A stretch of 8,915 nt of DNA from CAYVUI01 sp964454745 (GTDB taxonomy: Bacteria > Planctomycetota > Phycisphaerae > Sedimentisphaerales > Anaerohalosphaeraceae): NCBI GenBank assembly GCA_964454745.1, contig CAYVUI010000146.1, positions 1 to 8,915 of the forward strand, in the 5' to 3' direction. Under the pieces are notes generated by a model. The model made no database searches and was not told the origin of the DNA. It worked only from the letters and a program-made list of their open reading frames with translations. Position numbers and translations under genes: made by a program. This document shows, piece by piece, positions 1-5,191 of this stretch (position 1 is its first letter; each line of letters starts with the position of its first letter).

Positions 1-1
1 C

Positions 2-2362
2 ATCGAGGAGTTGCGTCCGCGGCTGCCCAAAGGGATTTCGATTGCGAAGTGGTTTGACCGTTCGGAGCTGCTCAATTCCCGTATCGAGCTTTTGCTGCGC
101 AACGCGGCGTTCGGTTTAATCTTCGTGTTTACGGTTCTGTCTTTGTTTTTGGATTTGCGGCTGGCGTTCTGGACGACGATGGGGATTCCGATTTCGTTTA
201 TGGGCGCGTTCTGGCTGATGCCTTATACGGATGTGACGATTAATATGCTGTCGCTGTTCGCGTTTATTTTGGCGCTGGGTATCGTGGTCGATGACGCGAT
301 TGTTGTGGGCGAGAATATTTTCTCGTATCGCGAGAAGGGGATGAGCGGGATCGACGCGGCGGTGCGGGGCGTTCGGGAAATGGCCGGGCCGGTGGTGATG
401 GCGGTGCTGACGACAGTGTTCGCGTTCATGCCGCTGGTTTTTGTTTACGGAGTGATGGGCAAGTTTATCCGGGTGATCCCGATTATCGTGATTGCGATTC
501 TGATCTTTTCGCTGGTCGAGTCGCTGTTGATTCTTCCGAGCCATTTGTCCGGCGGCAGGCTGGCGATGCGGCGTGAGAAACCGGGGCTTTTGACCCGTTT
601 CCAGGGCTGGTTCCGCAGGCGGATCGAGACATTTGTGAATGGTCCGTTTATCGCAGGGGTTCGGCGGGCGGTTTCGTGGCGGTATTTGACGTTTGCGACG
701 GGGATATTTGTTCTGCTGGGCGTGATCGGTTACGTGGGCGGCGGGTATATCAAGTATACACTGTTCCCGAAGGTGGATGCGGATAATGTGTGGGTCTCGG
801 TGACGATGCCGCAGGGTACGCGGGTTGAACAGACGCGCAAGGTGGTTCGCTACCTGGAGGAAAAGGCCGAGGAGGTTCGGGCCGAGCTTGACCGGCAGCG
901 GCGGGCGGAGGACCCCAATGCGCCGTCGATTTTCAAGCATATCGCGGCGAATATCGGTGAGCAGCCGTTCACGCGCGACCGCGGTGCGGGACCGCCGAAT
1001 GAGACGGGCTCGGGTGCGCACGTGGCGGAGGTGAATATCGAGCTTTTGCGCGGGGAAGAGCGGGGGAGTTTGTATTCGTCAGGCCGAATCGCGCAGATGT
1101 GGCGCGAGGCGGCGGGTGAGATTCCGGGGGTCAGCTCGATGACGATTACGTCGTCGCTGTTCTCGGCGGGCGAGGCGATTAACGTGGAGATGAGTCACTG
1201 GAATTTTGACCGGCTTTTGGAAGCGGCGGAGGTGCTCAAGGATAAGCTTCGCGAATTTGACGGGGTGACGGATATCGATGACAGCTTTGAGCCGGGGAAG
1301 GTGGAGATCAAGCTTGCCCTGACCGAGCAGGGCCGAACGCTGGGTTTGACGCTGGCGGACCTTGCCAGGCAGGTGCGGCAGGGTTTTTACGGGGATGAGG
1401 TCCAGCGTGTGCAGCGCGGGCGTGATGACATCCGCGTGATGGTGCGGTACCCGCAGGAGCAGCGGCGGAGCGTGGCGGATTTGGAGAATATGCGTGTGCG
1501 TCTGCCGGACGGGCGGGAGATTCCGTTTTTGATGGCGGCCCGCGCGGAGGTTGGACGTGGGTATTCGGTAATTGACCGTGCCGAGCGGCGGCGTGTGGTA
1601 AACGTGACGGCGGATGTGAACCAGGATGTAGCCAATGCCGGGGAGATTAACGCGGAGCTGAAGGCGACAACGCTGCCGGCGCTGAAGAAGCAGTTTCCGG
1701 GTTTGATCTGGGGCTTTGAGGGCGAGCAGAAGGAGAATGCGGAGATTAAGAAGAGCCTGGGTTCGAGTTTCGGGATTGCACTGTTCGCGATTTACGCGCT
1801 TCTGGCGGTGCAGTTTCGCAGTTATCTGCAGCCGGCGATTATTATGTCGGCGATTCCGTTCGGGCTGGTGGGGGCGCTGGTCGGGCATAAAATTATGGGC
1901 TTGTATCTGACGGTTACGGAGTATTTTATTTCCGGTGTGTGGCAGACGGTTCCGTTTGATTTGTCGCTGATGTCGGTGTTCGGCATCGTGGCATTGACGG
2001 GTGTGGTGGTTAATGATTCGCTGATTATGGTGGACTTGATTAACCGCGAGCGTGCGGCGGGTGTGCCGGTGCTCCAGGCGGTGCATGATTCGGCGACGCG
2101 GCGGTTTCGGCCGATTATTCTGACGACGCTGACGACGTTTTTCGGGCTGGTGCCGATGATGCTCGAGCGGAGTTTGCAGGCGCGGTTTTTGATCCCGATG
2201 GCGGTGAGCCTGGCGTTTGGTGTGATGTTCGCGACGCTGATTACGCTGGTGCTGGTGCCGTCGCTGTATATGATTTTGGAGGATATCAAGAAGCTGCTGG
2301 GCATTTATACGGAGCGGGGTACGATGGCGGCGGTGGTGGAAGTTCGCGAGGAGAATGGGTAG
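2..2362 (+). CDS. RND-family efflux transporter permease, 5'-truncated by window edge
   Basis: Inner-membrane proton-driven permease of a tripartite efflux pump (AcrB-like fold), normally working with a periplasmic adaptor and an outer-membrane channel. The reading frame is open from base 2, so the gene begins outside the window. About 786 residues are present out of the roughly 1030-1050 usual for the family; TM1 and most of the first porter domain are missing. Numbering from base 2, TM2-TM4 lie near residues 34-105. They contain the family motif VVDDAIVVGEN, whose Asp pair (about 97-98) corresponds to the proton-relay aspartates of AcrB. The TM7 region is followed by FPKVDADNVWVSVTMPQGT, the typical start of the second porter half. 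The last TM block carries VVVNDSLIMVD, where AcrB has a Lys (K940); here an Asn seems to replace it, as in many homologues. An extra stretch of about 16 residues sits between TM9 and TM10. Substrate cannot be told. TAG stop at 2360-2362. Confidence 0.95.
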   Translation: MEELRPRLPKGISIAKWFDRSELLNSRIELLLRNAAFGLIFVFTVLSLFLDLRLAFWTTMGIPISFMGAFWLMPYTDVTINMLSLFAFILALGIVVDDAIVVGENIFSYREKGMSGIDAAVRGVREMAGPVVMAVLTTVFAFMPLVFVYGVMGKFIRVIPIIVIAILIFSLVESLLILPSHLSGGRLAMRREKPGLLTRFQGWFRRRIETFVNGPFIAGVRRAVSWRYLTFATGIFVLLGVIGYVGGGYIKYTLFPKVDADNVWVSVTMPQGTRVEQTRKVVRYLEEKAEEVRAELDRQRRAEDPNAPSIFKHIAANIGEQPFTRDRGAGPPNETGSGAHVAEVNIELLRGEERGSLYSSGRIAQMWREAAGEIPGVSSMTITSSLFSAGEAINVEMSHWNFDRLLEAAEVLKDKLREFDGVTDIDDSFEPGKVEIKLALTEQGRTLGLTLADLARQVRQGFYGDEVQRVQRGRDDIRVMVRYPQEQRRSVADLENMRVRLPDGREIPFLMAARAEVGRGYSVIDRAERRRVVNVTADVNQDVANAGEINAELKATTLPALKKQFPGLIWGFEGEQKENAEIKKSLGSSFGIALFAIYALLAVQFRSYLQPAIIMSAIPFGLVGALVGHKIMGLYLTVTEYFISGVWQTVPFDLSLMSVFGIVALTGVVVNDSLIMVDLINRERAAGVPVLQAVHDSATRRFRPIILTTLTTFFGLVPMMLERSLQARFLIPMAVSLAFGVMFATLITLVLVPSLYMILEDIKKLLGIYTERGTMAAVVEVREENG

Positions 2363-2394
2363 GAAACGCAATTATAAGGAACGCAGATTTATTT

Positions 2395-2431
2395 CTCCAT
2401 CCGCGACTCGCTGGCGCTCGCTTGGATGGAG
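2395..2431. repeat. Imperfect inverted repeat (hairpin)
   Basis: CTCCATCC (2395-2402) pairs with GGATGGAG (2424-2431), and GCGA (2403-2406) with TCGC (2418-2421), leaving a two-base bulge and an 11-nt loop. There is no T tract directly after it, so it is not a classical terminator. Confidence 0.6.
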
Positions 2432-2473
2432 GCCTCAGTTGTCTCGTTCGACAGGCTCACTCGACAAGTGGCT

Positions 2474-2504
2474 GCTGCCTTCGGCAGCGACGGATTTTTA
2501 TTTT
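2474..2504 (+). terminator. Possible rho-independent terminator of the RND gene
   Basis: Perfect 6-bp stem GCTGCC/GGCAGC with a TTC loop (2474-2488), then six bases and a T-rich run (2495-2504). It lies 112 nt after the RND stop. The offset of the T run and the resemblance to the dispersed hairpin elements elsewhere in the window make the terminator role uncertain. Confidence 0.4.
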
Positions 2505-2558
2505 GATTGACGCTGATTATTCCGCCTTCGGCGAAAGGGATTTGGATTTTTAATTAGC

Positions 2559-2586
2559 CACAGATTACACAGATTTTCACAGATTT
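2559..2586. repeat. Three-unit CACAGATT tandem repeat
   Basis: Units CACAGATTA, CACAGATTTT and CACAGATTT run head to tail just before the ribosome binding site of the next gene. From memory, such units are common in intergenic DNA of environmental bacteria; no function is known to me. Confidence 0.6.
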
Positions 2587-2591
2587 CTAAT

Positions 2592-2599
2592 AAGGAGGG
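2592..2599 (+). promoter_or_regulatory. Strong ribosome binding site of the 2605 gene
   Basis: AAGGAGGG lies 5-6 nt before the ATG at 2605. This near-perfect anti-16S match is the main support that the AT-rich ORF is really translated. Confidence 0.8.
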
Positions 2600-2604
2600 A
2601 AAGT

Positions 2605-3006
2605 ATGAGGATATGGGGCCAAAACGTAATTAGATGGACGGATTGGCTTGTGATTTATGTAATTTTGAGTTCTCTTATTTTCCTATACGTTTTCCCCTTT
2701 ATCTTTATTGGTATTCGAGGGAATTATGACGATCCTATGACAATCAATCCGACTGTTTTAGATATTTGGGATCACGATAGTTTTAGTAAAATCAGGGATT
2801 ATCCTGCATTGACTCAATTCTCCATACAATTTGCGAGGTTGCATCAATTAAGACTGGCATGTGTGTTATTGCAGATATGTTTTGTGATATATTTGATAAT
2901 AAAGAAATATACACCCGAATTATTATGCAGGATCTGCATTGGTATTTTATGGTTTAATTTTGTATTATTTATAATACTTTTGTTGGGTTTATTTCTATTA
3001 TTTTAA
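2605..3006 (+). CDS. Small hypothetical membrane protein (133 aa)
   Basis: I do not recognise a family. The 133-residue protein has a long hydrophobic segment at about residues 12-37, a polar, probably extracytoplasmic loop (about 38-80, with several Asp and Pro), a second segment at about 83-100 and a third from about 108 to the very C-terminus (LFIILLLGLFLLF). It is probably an inner-membrane protein with three passes. The ATG start is backed by an excellent Shine-Dalgarno. Base composition is much more AT-rich than the RND and ffh genes, and codons such as TTA, ATA and AAT are frequent, so the gene may be horizontally acquired or weakly constrained. It stands alone between two repeat-rich spacers. 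Real gene likely; function unknown. Confidence 0.75.
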   Translation: MRIWGQNVIRWTDWLVIYVILSSLIFLYVFPFIFIGIRGNYDDPMTINPTVLDIWDHDSFSKIRDYPALTQFSIQFARLHQLRLACVLLQICFVIYLIIKKYTPELLCRICIGILWFNFVLFIILLLGLFLLF

Positions 3007-3174
3007 CATACTAAATGATTGAAAGCGGATGGCTCCTTAGACTTAGCCCAAGGCTAAAGAGGGTGCAGGGTATAAAATACGTGTTTTTTTGCGTACATCA
3101 AGCGCGGTTCTGAGAGGAACATGACTGGAAGCTTCTTCAAGTGATGCGCGCATAGTGCACATGTACAAGAAGAA
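3007..3174. other. Spacer with small palindromes
   Basis: No gene supported. It contains a TTAGCC-CAA-GGCTAA hairpin near 3043-3057, again with a 3-nt loop, and a perfect 10-bp palindrome ATGCGCGCAT (3144-3153). The last 35 or so bases loosely resemble the sequence just before the second long repeat copy (about 4670-4706), so the duplicated unit may once have been longer. Confidence 0.5.
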
Positions 3175-3290
3175 ACTTGCCTTGATCGCGAATTGTCCAG
3201 CTTACCGAAAAGATGAGTGGGAAAAATCAGGGATTATTTACCTGAGGTACAATGCTTTTCCATCGTCTTTGAGTTGGGTCTTTCGCATTC

Positions 3291-3319
3291 AAAAAAACGA
3301 GCCCGGGCGAACCGGGCTC
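3291..3319 (-). terminator. Duplicated cold-shock gene terminator (orphan copy)
   Basis: On the - strand, GAGCCCGG - 5-nt loop - CCGGGCTC (3299-3319) is followed by G and seven T (A run 3291-3297 on +). It is identical to the terminator at 4823-4851 but serves no intact gene here. It could stop leftward transcripts arising in the 3385-4377 block. Confidence 0.85.
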
Positions 3320-3342
3320 GAGGTAGTGCCGATTTTAGAAAG

Positions 3343-3384
3343 TTATGCAGGTTTTACCTTTGTTGCTTCCATTCCCTTGCGGCC
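3343..3384 (-). pseudogene. Orphan 3' fragment of the cold-shock protein gene
   Basis: Encodes on the - strand only GRKGMEATKVKPA and a stop, the C-terminal 13 residues of the intact cold-shock protein at 4875-5078. The fragment begins exactly at a Gly codon; upstream of it (3385 onward on +) the sequence changes to the hairpin array, with no trace of the RNA-binding motifs. It cannot make a functional protein. It records a partial duplication. Confidence 0.9.
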
Positions 3385-3450
3385 TGACGATTTTTTATTT
3401 GCCTGGTGAGGCTGCGCCTCGGGCGATTGAATCCGTGGGATTCAATCGGT

Positions 3451-3473
3451 GGAAACGGTCTTTGACCGATGCT
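3451..3473 (+). repeat. GGAA-hairpin element, copy 1
   Basis: GGAAAC, then CGGTC-TTT-GACCG, then ATGCTGT. It belongs to a family with the layout GGAA - hairpin - GC - T-rich tail; the other copies are at 3540, 3640, 4432 and 8551. Confidence 0.7.
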
Positions 3474-3539
3474 GTCCCCCAGGTTTGACCTGCGGTCTGA
3501 ACCTGGGGCTGTTTTATACAATCCCTTCGGGATTGATGT

Positions 3540-3564
3540 GGAAACGTCCTGCGGACGATGTTTT
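3540..3564 (+). repeat. GGAA-hairpin element, copy 2
   Basis: GGAAAC flank as in copy 1, but the stem is CGTCC-TGC-GGACG, followed by ATGTTTTC. The flanks match copy 1 while both arms changed together. Confidence 0.65.
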
Positions 3565-3639
3565 CTTAATCCGCGTGGGCAGAGCCCACAGGGCCCTGCG
3601 GGCCAGAGGGGAGATAGTAGAGAGTTGAGAGTAGAACAT

Positions 3640-3668
3640 GGAATCGGTCTTTGACCGAAGCTTTTTTT
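3640..3668 (+). terminator. GGAA-hairpin element copy 3, terminator-like
   Basis: GGAA then TCGGTC-TTT-GACCGA (3644-3658), AGC and seven T (3662-3668). The shape is that of an intrinsic terminator reading rightward, but no gene ends just before it. It is better seen as a member of the dispersed element family, which may have terminator activity. Confidence 0.5.
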
Positions 3669-3674
3669 ATCAGC

Positions 3675-3705
3675 ATGGGTAAAATGAACAGAATATTTTA
3701 CCCAT
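3675..3705. repeat. Perfect 11-bp inverted repeat
   Basis: ATGGGTAAAAT (3675-3685) and ATTTTACCCAT (3695-3705) around a 9-nt loop. The matching place in module copy B (from 4500) keeps the left arm, but its right arm pairs at only about 8 of 11 positions. Confidence 0.9.
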
Positions 3706-3748
3706 CCTACGATCTGCACCACGTGGGGTACAGGGTTAAAATTATCAG

Positions 3749-3789
3749 CGTGGGCGTCCTTCGACATTGCTCAGGACAGGGAGCCCACC
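3749..3789. repeat. Nested hairpin with TTCGACA..GCTCA core
   Basis: Outer arms GTGGGC and GCCCAC enclose inner arms GTCCT and AGGAC, which enclose TTCGACATTGCTCA (3760-3773). The core resembles TTCGACAGGCTCA at 2447-2459. The element directly abuts the end of the AT-rich gene that stops at 3797. Confidence 0.7.
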
Positions 3790-3796
3790 CTTGGAC

Positions 3797-4270
3797 TCAT
3801 TCACTTTTATTACTAATGGTTAAGGTCTTGCCAACTAAGGTCGGCAGGCTTTCAAATAATTGAGGCTCTTTGACCCCTGTAGCTTTTATAACGACTGCTT
3901 CATTCTTTTTATTAAAATCTGTTTCAAGATCATATATATCTTTGGGGTTCTCAAAACATTTTGAGATTTTTATTTTGCCACTTTTTGTTTTTGTCGACTG
4001 TGGCGGAGGAGAGTAGCTCAATATTTCCTCCTCTATGCTAAGAAAATACCCCTCTTCTTCATGTTCATTTGGGATAATCAAGAAATAATAGTCGGGATTT
4101 AGTTTGTATAGAGGATACACCTGACCATCGATTGTAAGACAGAAATTGGCTTCTAACAGTATTCTCTTTGTAATAACATATCTGTCTACGATTTCTGAAA
4201 CGACATACGTTACAAAAACACTTGCAAATATAACAACCGCAAGATTGAATACTCGAGCAATCTTCCTCAT
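3797..4270 (-). CDS. Hypothetical membrane-anchored protein (157 aa)
   Basis: I do not recognise a family. Residues 1-4 are positively charged (MRKIAR) and residues about 7-27 are hydrophobic, forming an uncleaved signal anchor or single transmembrane helix; there is no clear lipobox. The rest is a soluble, probably periplasmic domain with a Glu-rich stretch (about 69-82), a Pro run (88-90) and a KTKSGKIKISK basic stretch. The ATG at 4270 overlaps the stop of an upstream frame as ATGA, and only a weak AAGG lies before it, which suggests translational coupling to a gene now mostly lost. The coding sequence is clearly AT-rich compared with csp and ffh. It is bounded on both sides by repeat modules. 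The gene is plausible, not certain. Confidence 0.65.
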   Translation of the reverse strand: MRKIARVFNLAVVIFASVFVTYVVSEIVDRYVITKRILLEANFCLTIDGQVYPLYKLNPDYYFLIIPNEHEEEGYFLSIEEEILSYSPPPQSTKTKSGKIKISKCFENPKDIYDLETDFNKKNEAVVIKATGVKEPQLFESLPTLVGKTLTISNKSE

Positions 4271-4377
4271 AGATCAAGCCTTAAAAGCGTGTATGTACCT
4301 GAAGTATTCCTTTCCTTAGCTGTCATCTCTATTATAACCTTTGAGGTGCGTGAAGAAAAGAAATTTATGATCAGCAT
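4267..4377 (-). pseudogene. Possible 3' remnant of a gene upstream of the 157-aa gene
   Basis: In this frame the DNA reads FFSSRTSKVIIEMTAKERNT and on to LLRLDL and a TGA that overlaps the next ATG (ATGA). Composition matches the AT-rich downstream gene, while immediately upstream (about 4368 onward) the sequence becomes the GC-rich repeat module, and the longer open frame there simply reads through repeats and a terminator hairpin. This fits the C-terminal tail of a two-gene operon truncated at the repeat boundary. A short leader frame or chance opening is the alternative. Confidence 0.35.
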
Positions 4378-4382
4378 GGGCG

Positions 4383-4543
4383 GGGCCCGGTGGGCCAGAG
4401 AGTGGATAGTAGAGAGTTGAGAGTAGATTGTGGAACCCGGCCTTCGGCCGGGGCGTTTTTTATTTTTTATAAATCGCGAAATGCGCGAAAAGGAACCGCA
4501 TGGGTAAAATGGACGGAGTATTTCGCACATCCTGCCGAAAATA
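4383..4543 (+). repeat. Composite repeat module, copy B
   Basis: Homologous to 3591-3718: shared GGGCCAGAG (4392-4400), identical 23-bp purine-rich block (4405-4427), hairpin at the same place with different arms (4436-4452), T tract, and GCATGGGTAAAATG (4498-4511). It carries a 33-nt insertion containing a CGCGAAAT/GCGCGAAAA tandem (4475-4490). Confidence 0.8.
4432..4468 (+). terminator. GGAA-hairpin element copy 4, terminator-like
   Basis: GGAA followed by a perfect 7-bp stem CCCGGCC-TTC-GGCCGGG (4436-4452), GCG and a long T-rich tract (4456-4468). It is the strongest rightward terminator shape in the window, yet no + strand gene ends before it. It is the same element family as copies at 3451, 3540, 3640 and 8551. 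Confidence 0.6.
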
Positions 4544-4564
4544 GGCGGCAGTCGCTGTTTTTTT
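4532..4564 (+). other. Weak hairpin plus T run
   Basis: CTGCCG (4532-4537) and CGGCAG (4546-4551), then six bases and seven T. It could be a degenerate terminator or element. The following 140 bp up to the long repeat hold no gene I can support. Confidence 0.35.
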
Positions 4565-4706
4565 ACGGGGATTGTGTGTTTCCCGGAGCAGACGAGTTGC
4601 CGTATAATCCTTTTTGTCCTGCAATCCTTGCAGCTGGAGGTAAAATTTGGGATGACTTCTACTTTTGCTCGGCATGCGTGCGCAGTGACCCCACGCACAA
4701 GTAACT

Positions 4707-4916
4707 ACTTGCCTTGATCGCGAATTGTCCAGCTTACCGAAAAGATGAGTGGGAAAAATCAGGGATTATTTACCTGAGGTACAATGCTTTTCCATCGTCT
4801 TTGAGTTGGGTCTTTCGCATTCAAAAAAACGAGCCCGGGCGAACCGGGCTCGAGGTAGTGCCGATTTTAGAAAGTTACGCAGGTTTTACCTTTGTTGCTT
4901 CCATTCCCTTGCGGCC
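4707..4916. repeat. Long direct repeat, copy 2 (210 bp)
   Basis: Partner of 3175-3384, one mismatch. This copy is contiguous with the intact cold-shock gene, so it is presumably the original location. The repeat covers that gene's last 13 codons, stop, terminator and about 115 bp beyond. Confidence 0.97.
4823..4851 (-). terminator. Rho-independent terminator of the cold-shock gene
   Basis: Reading leftward, an 8-bp GC-rich stem GAGCCCGG/CCGGGCTC with 5-nt loop (4831-4851) is followed by G and seven T (4823-4829). It begins 23 nt after the csp stop. Textbook form. Confidence 0.93.
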
Positions 4917-5078
4917 CTGGGCGGGTACATACTCCACCTTTTGACCGTCCTGCAGGGTACGGAAACCCTGGGAATCAATGTTTGAATGATGAATAAACAG
5001 ATCGTCACCGCCGGCATCAGGAGTGATGAAACCAAACCCCTTTTGCTCATTAAACCACTTAACAACACCAGTATCCAA
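4875..5078 (-). CDS. csp: Cold-shock family protein (CspA-like, 67 aa)
   Basis: Single cold-shock domain (OB-fold) protein that binds single-stranded RNA and DNA in the cytoplasm and is thought to melt mRNA secondary structure. From the TTG start at 5078 it has 67 residues, the usual size. RNP1 is KGFGFI (residues 13-18) and RNP2 is DLFIHHS (26-32); the KWFN lead-in and C-terminal EATKV are also typical. I chose TTG at 5078 because AGGGAG lies 8 nt upstream and the family begins a few residues before GxVKWF; the longer TTG start at 5132 would add 18 residues with no family counterpart. It has its own promoter and terminator, and diverges from ffh. The last 13 codons are duplicated at 3343-3384. 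Which Csp paralogue it is, and whether it is cold-inducible, cannot be told. Confidence 0.96.
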   Translation of the reverse strand: MDTGVVKWFNEQKGFGFITPDAGGDDLFIHHSNIDSQGFRTLQDGQKVEYVPAQGRKGMEATKVKPA

Positions 5079-5086
5079 TGTTAATT

Positions 5087-5092
5087 CTCCCT
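5087..5092 (-). promoter_or_regulatory. Ribosome binding site deciding the csp start
   Basis: AGGGAG on the - strand, 8 nt before the TTG at 5078. No comparable site precedes the upstream TTG at 5132. Confidence 0.7.
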
Positions 5093-5191
5093 GGCAGCAT
5101 AGAATCAGCCTGCCTTGACGCTTTCCTGCCAACTACAATTTCTGGTGTATTTTCTGGGCAGGAGCAAAAAATACTCCTTCACATTACCTGA

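Larger units (their letters stand above)
2363..2591. other. Repeat- and hairpin-rich spacer after the RND gene
   Basis: No gene seen. The spacer holds a 12-bp inverted repeat (2395-2406 with 2418-2431, two bases bulged), a TTCGACAGGCTCA element (2447-2459), a GCTGCC-TTC-GGCAGC hairpin with T-rich tail (2474-2504), a smaller CGCC-TTC-GGCG hairpin (2523-2533) and a three-unit CACAGATT tandem repeat (2559-2586). These motifs look like parts of dispersed intergenic repeats rather than coding remnants. Confidence 0.6.
3175..3384. repeat. Long direct repeat, copy 1 (210 bp)
   Basis: Identical to 4707-4916 except for one base (T at 3346, C at 4878), at a constant offset of 1532 bp. The right part is the last 13 codons plus stop of the cold-shock gene (- strand), followed in the - direction by its terminator and about 115 bp of downstream sequence. 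The single difference is synonymous (GCA versus GCG, Ala), so the duplication is recent or kept uniform by recombination. Homology stops at 3174/3175 and 3384/3385. Confidence 0.97.
3408..3658. repeat. Array of short hairpins, mostly with 3-nt loops
   Basis: Perfect or near-perfect stems follow one another: GAGGC/GCCTC loop TGC (3408-3420); an 11-bp stem loop GTG (3424-3448); CGGTC/GACCG loop TTT (3456-3468); a long stem with CCCCAGGTT/AACCTGGGG outer and GACC/GGTC inner arms, loop TGC (3477-3508); CAATCCC/GGGATTG loop TTC (3519-3535); CGTCC/GGACG loop TGC (3545-3557); GTGGGC/GCCCAC loop AGA (3575-3589); GGCCC/GGGCC loop TGC (3592-3604); TCGGTC/GACCGA loop TTT (3644-3658). Stem sequences differ but architecture is constant. 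No ORF here looks coding. Confidence 0.9.
3591..3718 (+). repeat. Composite repeat module, copy A
   Basis: Aligns with 4383-4543. Gapless match at offset 792 from 3591 through GGGCCAGAG (3600-3608) and an identical 23-bp purine-rich stretch (3613-3635), then a hairpin at the same relative position but with different arms, a T run, a 33-nt gap relative to copy B, and GCATGGGTAAAATG (3673-3686). Confidence 0.8.

Noticed and set aside
116..2371. Long - strand open frames opposite the RND gene (116-1021, 1079-2371, 1822-2304)
   Set aside because: They are Arg/His/Gln-rich shadow frames caused by high GC at third positions of the + strand gene, and match no family.
3155..3409. Open frames in the + direction through both long repeats (3155-3409 and 4714-4944)
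   Set aside because: They share sequence only because they lie in the duplicated DNA, read antisense through the csp tail and its terminator, and lack ribosome binding sites.
3408..3658. Hairpin array as a CRISPR array
   Set aside because: There is no constant repeat with spacers of regular length, the palindromes differ from each other, and no cas gene is near.
3354..3767. 137-aa - strand frame across the hairpin array
   Set aside because: It reads through consecutive palindromes and is Pro/Arg/Ser-rich without family features; its end is an out-of-frame reading of the csp tail.
4320..4345. TATAAT on the - strand before the 157-aa gene as its promoter
   Set aside because: It lies inside the possible upstream gene tail and the -35 position is only T-rich; it may work but the sequence does not show it.
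4603..4608. TATAAT as a rightward promoter
   Set aside because: No acceptable -35 at 16-18 nt and no + strand gene follows.
4378..4698. N-terminal extension of the frame that ends at 4267
   Set aside because: The upstream part reads antisense through the repeat module and terminator; only the last 36 or so residues look protein-like.
4390..4704. 104-aa + strand frame
   Set aside because: It runs through the module B repeat and a strong terminator hairpin, has no good ribosome binding site and no recognisable domain.
3007..4706. Insertion sequence or transposon in the middle block
   Set aside because: No transposase, integrase or terminal inverted repeats could be found; the bracketing repeats are direct and derive from csp.
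5079..5132. Longer csp start at TTG 5132
   Set aside because: It adds 18 residues with no family counterpart and lacks the AGGAG-type site seen before 5078.
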